Shown: positions 22,700 to 31,376, counted from the stretch's first letter. The stretch is 35,770 bases of DNA from an uncultured Alphaproteobacteria bacterium (GCA_913048595.1 CAJWVJ010000006.1:1-35770), one strand, 5' to 3'. Notes: generated from the letters alone by a model not told the origin. Made by a program: numbers and translations.

Positions 22700-22766
22700 C
22701 ACGGTTTCTCTAATTTCGACTCTCTGGCTCGGTCACACGCATCCTGGCCCGCTTACCGGGGCATGG

Positions 22767-23765
22767 TTATTTCGGCAGCCGAAGCCGCGGGTTGGACAGG
22801 ATCGACATCACGTCGGCAAGAAGGTTCAGCGATATATAGGCCGCCGCGAAGACAAGGCAGCAGGCCTGCACAACCGGAATGTCGCGGATCTTGACCGAAT
22901 CAACAAAAAGCTGGCCAACCCCCGGATAGACGAACACCACCTCGACCACGACCACGCCGGTGATCAGATAGGCCAGGTTCAGCGCGATCACATTGATGAT
23001 CGGCGCCAGCGCGTTCGGCAGCGCATGGAACAGGATGATGCGGAAGGGCGACAGCCCCTTGAGCCGTGCCATCTCGATATAGGGCGAGGCCAGAAGATTG
23101 ATGATCGCGGCGCGGGTCATGCGCATCATGTGCGCGGTGACGACAAGCGTCAGGGTCAGCGCCGGCAGCATCGTCTTCTGCAGTTTCTGGGCGAAATCCA
23201 TGCCGTCATGAATGTTGGACAGCGACGGGAACACCGGATTGAGCACCGCCAGCACGAGGATCAGCACATAGGCGACGAAGAATTCCGGGCTGGAGATCGA
23301 GGTCAGGGTGCTGACATTGGCGATCCGGTCGAAGATTGAATAGCGGTACAGCGCCGCCAGGACGCCGATCAGCAGTGACAGCGGCACGGCGATGCAGGCG
23401 GTGACGGCCGCCAGGAACAGGGTGTTGGCGAAACGCGGCGCAATCTGGTCGGCGACAGTGCCGAAATTCGCCGTCGACGAGGTGCCGGCATAGGACGAGA
23501 AATTGGCCTTCGCGAAGCTGGTGCCGAAATCGAATTGCAGCGCCCCGACAAGCCAGTCGAAATAACGGGTATGAATTGGCTTGCTCAGGCCAAGGTCGCG
23601 GCGGATGGCTTCCACCGCCTCGGGTGTCGCCGACTGGCCGAGAAGGGCCTGGGCAAAATCACCCGGCAGCATGTTGACCGCCAGAAAGATGATGATCGAC
23701 ACCATGAACATGGTGAGCACGCCAAGGCCGAGACGCTTGCTGATGATCAAAGCTACGTTATTCAT
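22767..23765 (-). CDS. ABC importer permease, DppB type
   Basis: A 332-aa permease with six hydrophobic segments. It opens with the family's ISKRLGLGVLTMFMVSIIIF, then NMLPGDFAQALLG, and carries the EAA loop EMARLKGLSPFRIILFHALP followed by PGVGQLFVDSVKIRDIPVVQ as in DppB/OppB. It is the second gene of the importer operon, 112 bp downstream of the receptor gene and behind a strong hairpin. It pairs with the DppC-like subunit to form the membrane channel. Confidence 0.93.
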   Translation of the reverse strand: MNNVALIISKRLGLGVLTMFMVSIIIFLAVNMLPGDFAQALLGQSATPEAVEAIRRDLGLSKPIHTRYFDWLVGALQFDFGTSFAKANFSSYAGTSSTANFGTVADQIAPRFANTLFLAAVTACIAVPLSLLIGVLAALYRYSIFDRIANVSTLTSISSPEFFVAYVLILVLAVLNPVFPSLSNIHDGMDFAQKLQKTMLPALTLTLVVTAHMMRMTRAAIINLLASPYIEMARLKGLSPFRIILFHALPNALAPIINVIALNLAYLITGVVVVEVVFVYPGVGQLFVDSVKIRDIPVVQACCLVFAAAYISLNLLADVMSILSNPRLRLPK

Positions 23766-23837
23766 CCTCGTCCCACCCGCGGTGAATGGTGAACGCCGGT
23801 CCCTGAACGAAATGTCGTGGAATAAGATTCAAGGAAA

Positions 23838-23865
23838 CCTGGCGGGACCCGAAGGCCCCGCCAGG
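23838..23865 (-). terminator. Intercistronic hairpin after the ABC receptor gene
   Basis: On the minus strand a 12-bp stem built on CCTGGCGGG/CCCGCCAGG (one G-T pair) is closed by a TTCG tetraloop and followed by TTTCCTTGAATCTT. It lies 12 bp after the receptor stop and 72 bp before the permease start. It most likely stabilises the receptor mRNA or terminates most transcripts, so that the receptor is made in excess over the permeases. Confidence 0.75.
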
Positions 23866-23877
23866 TCTGGTTCGGGA

Positions 23878-25425
23878 TCAGGCAGACCACCAGCGCTTGC
23901 AGCTGCGCAGGTTGTCCAGCATCCACAGGTTGCCGGTCTGACCGCTATGCTCCACGCGGTTGGATTTCGCATCGACATAGTTCTGGTACATCGGAACGAC
24001 CGTACCGCCTTCGTCACGGCAGATTTCCTGCATCTCGCGGTAGATCTCGCCACGAAGACCGGTGTCGAGCTCGGCGCGGCCCTGCAGAAGCAGGCTCTGG
24101 AAGCGCTCGTTCTCCCATCCGGTGTCGTTCCACGGAACACCCGACTCATAGGCGGTCGAGAACATCCAGTCCTCGGTCGCGCGGCCGGACCAGTAACAGG
24201 CACACCACGGCTTCTTCAGCCATACATTCGACCAGTAGCCGTCAGCCGGCTCCTGAACGATGTTGATGTTGATGCCGGCGGCGGACCCGGAATTCTGGTA
24301 CAGCTGGCCAGCATCGACCGCACCCGCGAAGGCACCGTCGGACACGCTGAGATCGACGTTGAGCGAGGACAGCCCGGCTTCCTTCAGGTAGAACTTCGCC
24401 TTGTCCGGGTCATATTCGGTCTGCTCTAGATCGGAGGCGTAATACTGGTTCGCCGGGCCGATCGGGTGGTCATTGCCGACTGCGCCATGACCAAGCAGGA
24501 TCTTGTCGACCATCTCCTGGCGGTTCACGGCGTATTTCAGCGCGCGGCGCACGTTCGGGTCATCGAAGGGCGCATTGCCGACCAGCATCGGGAAGGTGTT
24601 GTGCATGTTGCCCGTCACCTCGAGGATATCGATGTTGATATAGGCGTCCAGCAGCTTCACCGACTTGAAATCAACGCGGTTGATGGCGTCGACCTGGCTT
24701 GTCATCAGCGCGTTCACACGTGCCGAGGCGTCACCGATATAGATCTGCTCGACTTCCGCGAAATAGCCGCGGTTGTCGGCATCCCAGTGATCCTCGAACT
24801 TGGTGACCATGGCCCGGACGCCCGGCTCGAAGGCGACGACCTTGTAGGGACCGGTGCCGATGCCGTTGGCAATCGCCTCGGCGATCTGGCCGGCCGGGAA
24901 GATGCAGATGTGGTAGTCGGAGACGAGATACGGGAAGTCGGCGCTGCCGCTCTTCAGCATGAACTGCACCTGATGGTCGGACAGCTTCTTCATCTCTTCG
25001 ACCGACGACACGATCGGCTTGGCGGCGGACTTTGCGCCTTCCTCGACATGCATGTTCATCGAGGCTATGACGTCGTCCGCGCCAAAGGACTTGCCGTTAT
25101 GGAACTTCACGCCCTTGCGCAGGTTGAAGGTCCAGATCTTGGCGTCAGGCGAGGCTTCCCAGCTCTCGGCAAGTTCGCCGACCAGCTCGCCGGCGGACGA
25201 TACTTCGGTGAGGGTCTCGAAGACGCACCCTGCGCCCATATTGATCATGAAGCTGTCGGAGTGTGTGCGGCTGTCCCATGTGTCGGACGTGTTGCCGCCA
25301 GACATTCCGATGGTGTAGGTGCCACCATGCTTGGGTGCTGCGATGGCAGGCATACCGGCGACCGAAAGAGCGCCGGCAGCAGCAGCTGTCTTCAACGCGG
25401 TCCGGCGCGAAATATTCAATGTCAT
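23878..25425 (-). CDS. Periplasmic receptor of the ABC importer (SBP family 5, DppA/OppA-like), Tat-exported
   Basis: A 515-aa solute-binding protein. The N-terminus SRRTALKTAAAAGALSVAG is a twin-arginine signal, cleaved near AIAA-PKHGG. The family hallmarks are GTYTIGMSGG, LVGELAESWEASPDAKIWTF, NLRKGVKFHNGKSFGADDV, GTGPYKVVAFEPG and DPNVRRALKYAVNRQEM. GAGGAGGG lies just before ATG 25425. Export through Tat, implying folding before transport, occurs in several family-5 proteins of alphaproteobacteria. The ligand may be a peptide, glycoside, opine or amine derivative; the desaturase and isomerase genes downstream point to a non-peptide ligand (inference). Confidence 0.93.
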   Translation of the reverse strand: MTLNISRRTALKTAAAAGALSVAGMPAIAAPKHGGTYTIGMSGGNTSDTWDSRTHSDSFMINMGAGCVFETLTEVSSAGELVGELAESWEASPDAKIWTFNLRKGVKFHNGKSFGADDVIASMNMHVEEGAKSAAKPIVSSVEEMKKLSDHQVQFMLKSGSADFPYLVSDYHICIFPAGQIAEAIANGIGTGPYKVVAFEPGVRAMVTKFEDHWDADNRGYFAEVEQIYIGDASARVNALMTSQVDAINRVDFKSVKLLDAYINIDILEVTGNMHNTFPMLVGNAPFDDPNVRRALKYAVNRQEMVDKILLGHGAVGNDHPIGPANQYYASDLEQTEYDPDKAKFYLKEAGLSSLNVDLSVSDGAFAGAVDAGQLYQNSGSAAGININIVQEPADGYWSNVWLKKPWCACYWSGRATEDWMFSTAYESGVPWNDTGWENERFQSLLLQGRAELDTGLRGEIYREMQEICRDEGGTVVPMYQNYVDAKSNRVEHSGQTGNLWMLDNLRSCKRWWSA

Positions 25426-25473
25426 TGTTCCCTCCTCTTAGCCCTCATCCATTGTCAAGATGGGCTGGAATAT

Positions 25474-25488
25474 GTGTTGTACCAACAC
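25474..25488. promoter_or_regulatory. GntR/LacI-like palindrome upstream of the ABC operon
   Basis: GTGTTG-TAC-CAACAC is a perfect 6-bp inverted repeat with a 3-nt centre, 49-63 bp upstream of the receptor ATG. Its TTGTACCAA core resembles operators of GntR-type regulators. A second short palindrome, CAATATTG, lies at about 25502-25509. No regulator is encoded next to it. The rest of the 288-bp divergent gap to 25713 shows no gene. Confidence 0.45.
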
Positions 25489-25713
25489 CAAAAGCCTAGG
25501 CAATATTGGCAGTTAATTGCAAGCCATAATGCCGGACCTGCCCGCTTCACATGGCGATGGCGATCCAATCACGCCCTGTTGGGGCAGCCTGCCTGACGTT
25601 ATCATGGCCACTTGTCATGCGACTTCCATTTCCGGCCTTTTCAATCCGGCAAAACAGGGTCAGGATTTGCGGCTGGAGACAGTTGATTCGGCCGGCCGGC
25701 AGAAAGGCACGCG

Positions 25714-26910
25714 ATGACGGAGGATATCGGCACGGCGGAGCGCGACGCGATGCTGGCGCCACAGGACTGGAATTTTCCGGTGCCGATCGCCTATGGACCC
25801 GGCCGCATGGCCGAGATCGGCGCGCGGTGCGTGCGGCTTGGCATCCGCGCCCCGCTTGTCGTAACCGACCATGGCAGCCGCGATCTGCCCTTCATCGCCG
25901 CGCTGACGGCAAGGCTTGCGGATGCCGGGCTGGCGGCAGGCCTGTTTTCCGGTATTTCGCCGAATCCGCGCGACACCGACATCGCCGGAGGCAAGGCCGC
26001 CTTTCTTGAGGGTGGGCACGACGCGGTGATCGCCATTGGCGGTGGCAGCGCCATGGATGGCGGCAAGGCCATCTGCCTGACGGCCCGCAATGACATCGAC
26101 CTCTGGGATTTCGAATGGGAGGCGACGCCGGCGGAGATCGGTCCGGACCAGCCCTTTCCGACGCTGATCACCATTCCGACAACCGCCGGCACGGGCGCCG
26201 AGACAGAAAGCACGGCGATGATCACCCATACCGGCAAGGGCATGAAATTCTGCATCTGCCATCCGGAGCTTCCCGTGTCACTGGTCATTCTCGATCCTGA
26301 ACTGACGCTGGAGCTGCCGCCGCATCTGACCGCCTGGACCGGGGCCGACGCCATGACACATGCCATCGAGGCCTATTTGGTGCCGGGCTTTCACCCGTTA
26401 TGCGATGCGATGGCGCTGGAAGGGCTGGCGCTGATCGCGCGCTGGCTGCCGGTGGCGGTCCATGAACCCGGCAACCTGGCCGCGCGGGGCGGCATGCTTG
26501 TCGGCTCCTGCCTTGCCGGAATCGCCTTTCTCAAGGGGCTTGGGCTTGTTCACGCCATTTCGCATATGGTCGGGGCGGAATATGACACGCAGCACGGGCT
26601 GACAAACGCCATCCTGCTGCCGGTCGTCCTGCGCCATAACCTTCGCGGGCTGGAGCTGAAGGTGACGCGCATGGCGCAGGCCATGGCGCTGGGCGATGAC
26701 CGGCCTGACCGGTTTATCGCCGCAGTGGAACGGCTTCTTGACGATATCGACATTCCGGCCTCGCTGGCCGAGATTGACGTGCCATTTGACTGCGCCGCGC
26801 GAATTGCCGACAAAGCCCTTCTCGACAGCGCCGCCGCGACCAATCCGAAAGCGGCAGACGCGGCCGAGATACAGCGCATGGTCGAGACGGCCATCAAGAA
26901 GGCCCGATAA
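25714..26910 (+). CDS. Iron-containing alcohol dehydrogenase
   Basis: A 398-aa group III alcohol dehydrogenase, NAD(P)-dependent. The nucleotide-binding GGGSAMDGGKA (residues 109-119) and TIPTTAGTGAE (153-163) are present. The iron ligands are Asp212 and His216 in DAMTHAIEAY and His280 and His294 in HAISHMVGAEYDTQHG, with the spacing of FucO. ATG 25714 has AAAGG 6 nt upstream. It is followed after 84 bp by an aldehyde dehydrogenase, so the pair likely oxidises an alcohol through its aldehyde to an acid. The actual alcohol is unknown. It diverges from the ABC importer operon. Confidence 0.92.
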   Translation: MTEDIGTAERDAMLAPQDWNFPVPIAYGPGRMAEIGARCVRLGIRAPLVVTDHGSRDLPFIAALTARLADAGLAAGLFSGISPNPRDTDIAGGKAAFLEGGHDAVIAIGGGSAMDGGKAICLTARNDIDLWDFEWEATPAEIGPDQPFPTLITIPTTAGTGAETESTAMITHTGKGMKFCICHPELPVSLVILDPELTLELPPHLTAWTGADAMTHAIEAYLVPGFHPLCDAMALEGLALIARWLPVAVHEPGNLAARGGMLVGSCLAGIAFLKGLGLVHAISHMVGAEYDTQHGLTNAILLPVVLRHNLRGLELKVTRMAQAMALGDDRPDRFIAAVERLLDDIDIPASLAEIDVPFDCAARIADKALLDSAAATNPKAADAAEIQRMVETAIKKAR

Positions 26911-26994
26911 CGCTGGTGCGGACGACTCTGGGATGCCAGACCGGCGAGCGGGCAAGCGGTGCCGCACCGCCGACATGAAGGAAGGACCAGCACA

Positions 26995-28422
26995 GTGGAC
27001 AGGCTGACAGAATTCTACATCAACGGCGAGTGGGTCTCGCCGCTTTCGCCGGACACCATGCCGGTGATGAACCCGGCCAATGGTGATCGCCTTGGCACAG
27101 TGGCACTAGGCAATGCCGAGGATGTCGACCGGGCCGTGGCCGCTGCCACGGCTGCCTTCGAGAGCTTCTCGCAGACAAGCAAGGCCGAGCGGCTTGACCT
27201 TCTTCGCCGCATCCGCGCTGTCACCGAAACGAGGCTGGAGGACCTGGCGCAGGCGATGCGCACCGAGATGGGGGCGCCGATCACCTTTTCCCGCGACATG
27301 CAGGCTGACGCCGCTATCGGCCACCTGGACGGGTTTATCGAGGCGCTCGAGGCGCTGGAGGAACGCGAGGCGCTGAAGAATGGCGACATCATCGTGCGCG
27401 AGCCGATCGGCGTCTGCGGTCTGATCACGCCGTGGAACTGGCCGGTCAACCAGGTCGTGCTGAAGGTGCTTCCCGCCATCGCCACCGGCTGCTGCTGCGT
27501 TCTGAAGCCAAGCGAGCACACCCCTATCTCGGCTGTCGTCTATGCCGAAATCCTGCATCAGGCCGGGGTGCCGGCAGGCGTGTTCAACATGGTGCATGGC
27601 GAAGGTCCGGTCGTTGGCGCGGCGCTGTCACGCCATCCCGATATCCAGATGATGTCCTTCACCGGATCGACCCGCGCCGGCAAGGCGGTGACACAGGATT
27701 CCGCCGAGACCATCAAGCGCGTGACGCTCGAGCTTGGCGGCAAGTCTCCGAACCTGGTGTTTGCCGATTGCGAACTCGAGGAACGCGTCACAGCATCGGT
27801 CGGTGAATGTATGCTGAACACCGGCCAGTCCTGTGACGCGCCGACCCGCCTTCTTGTCGAGCGAAGCTGCTATGACAAGGTGCTCGAGATCGCCCGCCGC
27901 GCCGCCGAGGACACCGCCGTCGGCGATCCGGCCGAGGAAGGTGGCCATCTCGGCCCGCTGTTCGACAAGATCCAGTATGACCGGGTGCAGGTGATGATCC
28001 AGGTTGGCATGGAGGAAGGCGCGCGGCTTCTTGCCGGTGGCCCCGGCAAGCCCGAGGGGTTCGAGGATGGCTGGTATGTCAGGCCGACGATCTTCGCCGA
28101 TGTCGAAAACCATATGCGGGTGGCGCGCGAGGAAATCTTCGGGCCGGTGCTGGCGATCACCCCGTTCGACAGCGAGGACGAGGCTGTCGCCATCGCCAAT
28201 GACACGCCCTACGGGCTTGCCGCCTATGTCCAGACCGGCGATTCAGACCGGGCCGCGCGGCTGGCGGCGCGGCTTCGGGCCGGGGCCGTGCATTTTAACG
28301 GGGCGGCTGTCGGCTATGGCAGCCCGTTCGGCGGCTACAAGCAGTCAGGCAATGGCCGCGAGGGTGGCATGATGGGTCTTGAGGATTATCTCGAGACGAA
28401 GACGCTTCACGGCATATTCTAG
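26995..28422 (+). CDS. NAD(P)-dependent aldehyde dehydrogenase
   Basis: 475 aa, GTG start at 26995 with AGGA 8 nt upstream. Family motifs: EPIGVCGLITPWNWPVNQVV, the nucleotide-binding FTGSTRAGK, the general-base Glu in LELGGKSPNLVF, the catalytic Cys in NTGQSCDAPTRL, and EEIFGPVLAITPFDSEDEA. The C-terminal part has PFGGYKQSGNGREGG. This is the broad betaine/lactaldehyde-type ALDH group rather than the CoA-acylating type. It presumably completes oxidation of the product of the upstream alcohol dehydrogenase. Its stop overlaps the convergent gene on the other strand by 4 nt. Confidence 0.92.
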   Translation: MDRLTEFYINGEWVSPLSPDTMPVMNPANGDRLGTVALGNAEDVDRAVAAATAAFESFSQTSKAERLDLLRRIRAVTETRLEDLAQAMRTEMGAPITFSRDMQADAAIGHLDGFIEALEALEEREALKNGDIIVREPIGVCGLITPWNWPVNQVVLKVLPAIATGCCCVLKPSEHTPISAVVYAEILHQAGVPAGVFNMVHGEGPVVGAALSRHPDIQMMSFTGSTRAGKAVTQDSAETIKRVTLELGGKSPNLVFADCELEERVTASVGECMLNTGQSCDAPTRLLVERSCYDKVLEIARRAAEDTAVGDPAEEGGHLGPLFDKIQYDRVQVMIQVGMEEGARLLAGGPGKPEGFEDGWYVRPTIFADVENHMRVAREEIFGPVLAITPFDSEDEAVAIANDTPYGLAAYVQTGDSDRAARLAARLRAGAVHFNGAAVGYGSPFGGYKQSGNGREGGMMGLEDYLETKTLHGIF

Positions 28423-29057
28423 CCTGCCGCCGGGGTCCAGCTGGCAAGGATGGCGTCGCGGCGCATCAGGGCCTTGGTGTCGCGGCGCACGCCGATCCAG
28501 CGAAGATGGATGGAGTTGCGGACAATCTCCTCGTCGAGGGATTTGAGCTCATCGGCGATCGGTGCCCATTCATAGACGGCGTCGGCGCTCCGCTGAAAGG
28601 CGGCCGGCCCGTCGGCGATGTCGCCCCAGTTGGCGAAGGCGGCGCGGCGCACGCCGTCAGCCATCATTTCCAGAAAGACGGAGGGCGCAACGTCATCCTG
28701 CTTGTAATTTGTCAGGATTGCCTCGATGATTCCGGTCGCGAACCGCTGGGTATCCGGCCTGTCCAGGTCGCCGGCCACATGGAACTGGGCGGCGGCGAAC
28801 AGGGCCATGTCGGCGACGGCCGCGCCGAAAATATGCCATCTGGCGATTTTCAGCGAGGTCAGGAACATCTCGTTCTCGAACATCTTCGGGAACTGTGTGC
28901 CGGCGCGGGCCTTCACATAGGTGTAGAGCGTGACCTGCGAAACATAGGCAGCGTTTTTTTCAGCATAGTCAATGAGCTGGCCATAGGTTTCAAGATCGGG
29001 ATGGCGCAGCAGGCCAAGTGTCCGAAGAACGGGTTTGAAGGCGTCAACGAGTTTCAT
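28419..29057 (-). CDS. Conserved-looking protein of unknown function
   Basis: 212 aa, not recognised. It appears mostly alpha-helical, with aromatic-rich segments (YAEKNAAYVSQVTLYTYVKA, IARWHIFGAAVADMALFAAA) and a charged C-terminal half (IADELKSLDEEIVRNSIHLR). No signal peptide, transmembrane pattern of full length or catalytic motif is seen. No Shine-Dalgarno precedes ATG 29057, so translation may be weak or leaderless-like. It is divergent from the DUF4212/symporter operon and overlaps the ALDH stop by 4 nt, which leaves no room for a terminator between them. Confidence 0.7.
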   Translation of the reverse strand: MKLVDAFKPVLRTLGLLRHPDLETYGQLIDYAEKNAAYVSQVTLYTYVKARAGTQFPKMFENEMFLTSLKIARWHIFGAAVADMALFAAAQFHVAGDLDRPDTQRFATGIIEAILTNYKQDDVAPSVFLEMMADGVRRAAFANWGDIADGPAAFQRSADAVYEWAPIADELKSLDEEIVRNSIHLRWIGVRRDTKALMRRDAILASWTPAAG

Positions 29058-29230
29058 TGTTGCGGAAAAGGTCGTGAATTGTTGCCCAAAATATAAAAGT
29101 GATTGTCATTCCTTCCATCCTGAGTACCATCACCCGTTAATGAAGTCGCGACAAAACAAAAACAAGGTGGCGATTTTAGGGGAGGTTCCGGGGCATCAAT
29201 TCCTCAACATGTCTCGGGGCTAAGGTGCGT

Positions 29231-29246
29231 CCCGCCGCAAGGCGGG
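29231..29246 (+). other. GNRA-capped leader hairpin before the symporter operon
   Basis: CCCGCC-GCAA-GGCGGG forms a compact 6-bp stem with a GNRA tetraloop, 10 nt before the AGGAGGAA ribosome-binding site of the DUF4212 gene. It may stabilise the mRNA or gate ribosome access. The 211-bp divergent gap (29058-29268) is AT-richer around 29080-29160; no clear promoter could be assigned. Confidence 0.45.
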
Positions 29247-29268
29247 TGCTTCAACAGGAGGAATTTCC

Positions 29269-29526
29269 ATGTCAAACGAAGCAGCTGGTGCGTCCAGCCA
29301 CTGGGAGAAGTCCAAGAGCTTGCTGTATATCACGCTTGCAATCTGGGCTGTCTTCGCATTCGTCGTGCACTGGTTTGGTGATGCCCTTAATGGCGAGGCG
29401 GGTTCGTTCCCGCTTGGTTACTACATGGCTGGCCAGGGCTCGCAAATCGCCTTCGTCATTCTTGTCTTCTGGTTCGTTTCGCGCCAGAACCGACTTGATG
29501 ACGAGCATGGTGTTTCTGAGGAATAG
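29269..29526 (+). CDS. DUF4212 small subunit of a sodium/solute symporter
   Basis: 85 aa with two membrane helices (LLYITLAIWAVFAFVVHWFG and IAFVILVFWFVSRQ) linked by GSFPLGYYMAGQGSQ, the DUF4212 signature. AGGAGGAA lies 7 nt before the ATG. These proteins are found immediately upstream of an SSS-family large subunit, as here (11 nt between stop and start), and are thought to act as its small subunit. Abundant, well-translated codons and the strong ribosome-binding site suggest high expression. Confidence 0.9.
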   Translation: MSNEAAGASSHWEKSKSLLYITLAIWAVFAFVVHWFGDALNGEAGSFPLGYYMAGQGSQIAFVILVFWFVSRQNRLDDEHGVSEE

Positions 29527-29537
29527 GAGAGATCACC

Positions 29538-31367
29538 ATGATGAAACTTGAAGGCGGATTTATCCAGAATCTCGGACGGGTCTACGGAATCTATACACTT
29601 GGTTTCCTTGGCTTTGTCGTTCTCATGGCCATCCTTGAACAGGCCGGTGTCAGCGCTGATGCGATTGGCTGGATGTTCGTTGGCTTCACCATTCTTATCT
29701 ACGCCCTGATCGGTGTTCTCTCGCGGACCATGCAGTCAAGCGAGTATTACGTCGCCGGCAGGCAGGTGCCCGCCGTGTTCAACGGGATGGCGACCGCGGC
29801 CGACTGGATGTCGGGCGCGTCCTTCATCGCGATGGCCGGCGGTATCTACCTTGGCGGTTATCCCTACATGGCGTTCCTTGTCGGCTGGACCGGCGGTTAC
29901 GTGCTGGTGGCAAGCCTGATTGCGCCCTATCTGCGCAAGTTCGGCTGCTACACGGTGCCTGATTTCATCGGAACGCGCTATGGCGGCAACCTGGCACGTC
30001 TGTGTGCCGTGATCATCCTCGTGGTCGCGTCCTTCACCTATGTGACGGCGCAGATCACCGGTACCGGCATCGTCGCCTCGCGCGCCCTCGCCATTCCGTT
30101 CGAGGTTGGCGTCTGGATCGGTCTTGCCGGCATCCTGTTCTGCTCGATGCTTGGCGGCATGAAGGCCGTGACCTGGACCCAGGTGGCACAGTATATCGTG
30201 CTGATTATCGCCTACCTGCTGCCGGTGTTCTGGATGTCGAATGCTCTGGATTACGGTCTTGTTCCGCAATTCGCGCAGTTCGACGCGGTTCTCCGCGTAC
30301 AGGAGCTGGAAGCCCTTCACCAGGTCGGCACATTGAAGCCGACAGCCGCGGCAGCTGCCGAGGCAGGTGGCCTGAAGGCGCTTTCGGTCGGGATCAACGA
30401 TGCCAGCGACACGCTGATGGCGCAGTGGAAGTTCTTCACTCTCGTCGTCTGTATGATGCTGGGTACCGCGTCTCTGCCGCACGTGCTGATGCGCTACTTC
30501 ACCACGCCGTCGGTCAAGGCAGCCCGTCAGTCGGTCGGCTGGTCGCTGGTGTTCATCTTCCTGCTGTACTTCACCGCGCCTGCTTTGGCGACCTTCACCA
30601 AGCTGTCGATCCTCGACCCGAACCTCGCCACCGGCATCATCGGCAAGTCCGTTGCTGATGCCAATGCGCTGGAATGGGTGCAGAAATGGTCGAATGTCGG
30701 CTTCGTGAAGATCATCGACGGCAATGGTGATGGCATCCTGCAGATCAACGAGTTCTTCATGAAGGGCGACATTGTGGTTCTGGCTACGCCGGAAATCGCG
30801 GGTCTTCCTTATGTGATCTCTGGCCTTGTGGCCGCTGGTGGCCTGGCGGCTGCCATGTCGACCGCTGACGGTCTGCTTCTCGCCATCGCGAACGCGCTGT
30901 CGCATGACCTGTACTACAAGATCATCGACCCGAAGGCCGATTCCAGGACACGTCTCGTCGTGGCGCGGGTTCTGCTTCTGGTTGTCGGTGCGGCGGCCGC
31001 TTATGTGGCCTCGGCCAAACTGACCGGGATCCTCGGTGCCGTGGCGTGGGCGTTCTGCTTCGCCAATTCCGGCCTGTTCTTCCCGCTGGTTCTTGGTGTC
31101 TGGTGGAAGCGGGCAAACCGGGCCGGAGCGATTGCCGGCATGGTCGGCGGCTTTGCTGCCGGTGCCTGGTACCTGTACATGGTGCAGTTCGGCGGCATGA
31201 CGCCCTGGCTTGGTCTTGACGGTCTTCGCTTCGGCATGATCGGCATGCCTGTCAGCCTGGTGCTGATGGTTGTCGTCTCGCTGATGACCGAAGAGCCGGA
31301 TGAAGAGACCCAGAGGATGGTCGATGCCATCCGTGTCCCGCGTGGTGAGACTGTCACCAACGCCTAG
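29538..31367 (+). CDS. Sodium:solute symporter (SSS family, acetate/ActP-like, VC_2705 type) with an EF-hand loop
   Basis: A 609-aa inner-membrane sodium-coupled transporter with about 13 helices. SSS hallmarks: YYVAGRQVPAVFNGMATAAD, WMSGASFIAMAGGIYLGG, the GGMKAVTWTQVAQY segment and SGLVAAGGLAAAMSTADGLL with the sodium-site Ser/Thr pattern. Residues 394-405 read DGNGDGILQINE, a canonical 12-residue EF-hand calcium loop (D1, N3, D5, G6, E12), in an extramembrane loop before ATPEIAGLPYVI. ATG 29538 has GGAGAG upstream; ATG 29541 is adjacent. Carboxylate uptake (acetate, pyruvate or similar) is the usual function. A stem-loop region with a T-rich tail follows. Confidence 0.92.
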   Translation: MMKLEGGFIQNLGRVYGIYTLGFLGFVVLMAILEQAGVSADAIGWMFVGFTILIYALIGVLSRTMQSSEYYVAGRQVPAVFNGMATAADWMSGASFIAMAGGIYLGGYPYMAFLVGWTGGYVLVASLIAPYLRKFGCYTVPDFIGTRYGGNLARLCAVIILVVASFTYVTAQITGTGIVASRALAIPFEVGVWIGLAGILFCSMLGGMKAVTWTQVAQYIVLIIAYLLPVFWMSNALDYGLVPQFAQFDAVLRVQELEALHQVGTLKPTAAAAAEAGGLKALSVGINDASDTLMAQWKFFTLVVCMMLGTASLPHVLMRYFTTPSVKAARQSVGWSLVFIFLLYFTAPALATFTKLSILDPNLATGIIGKSVADANALEWVQKWSNVGFVKIIDGNGDGILQINEFFMKGDIVVLATPEIAGLPYVISGLVAAGGLAAAMSTADGLLLAIANALSHDLYYKIIDPKADSRTRLVVARVLLLVVGAAAAYVASAKLTGILGAVAWAFCFANSGLFFPLVLGVWWKRANRAGAIAGMVGGFAAGAWYLYMVQFGGMTPWLGLDGLRFGMIGMPVSLVLMVVVSLMTEEPDEETQRMVDAIRVPRGETVTNA

Positions 31368-31376
31368 GTCACGGAT

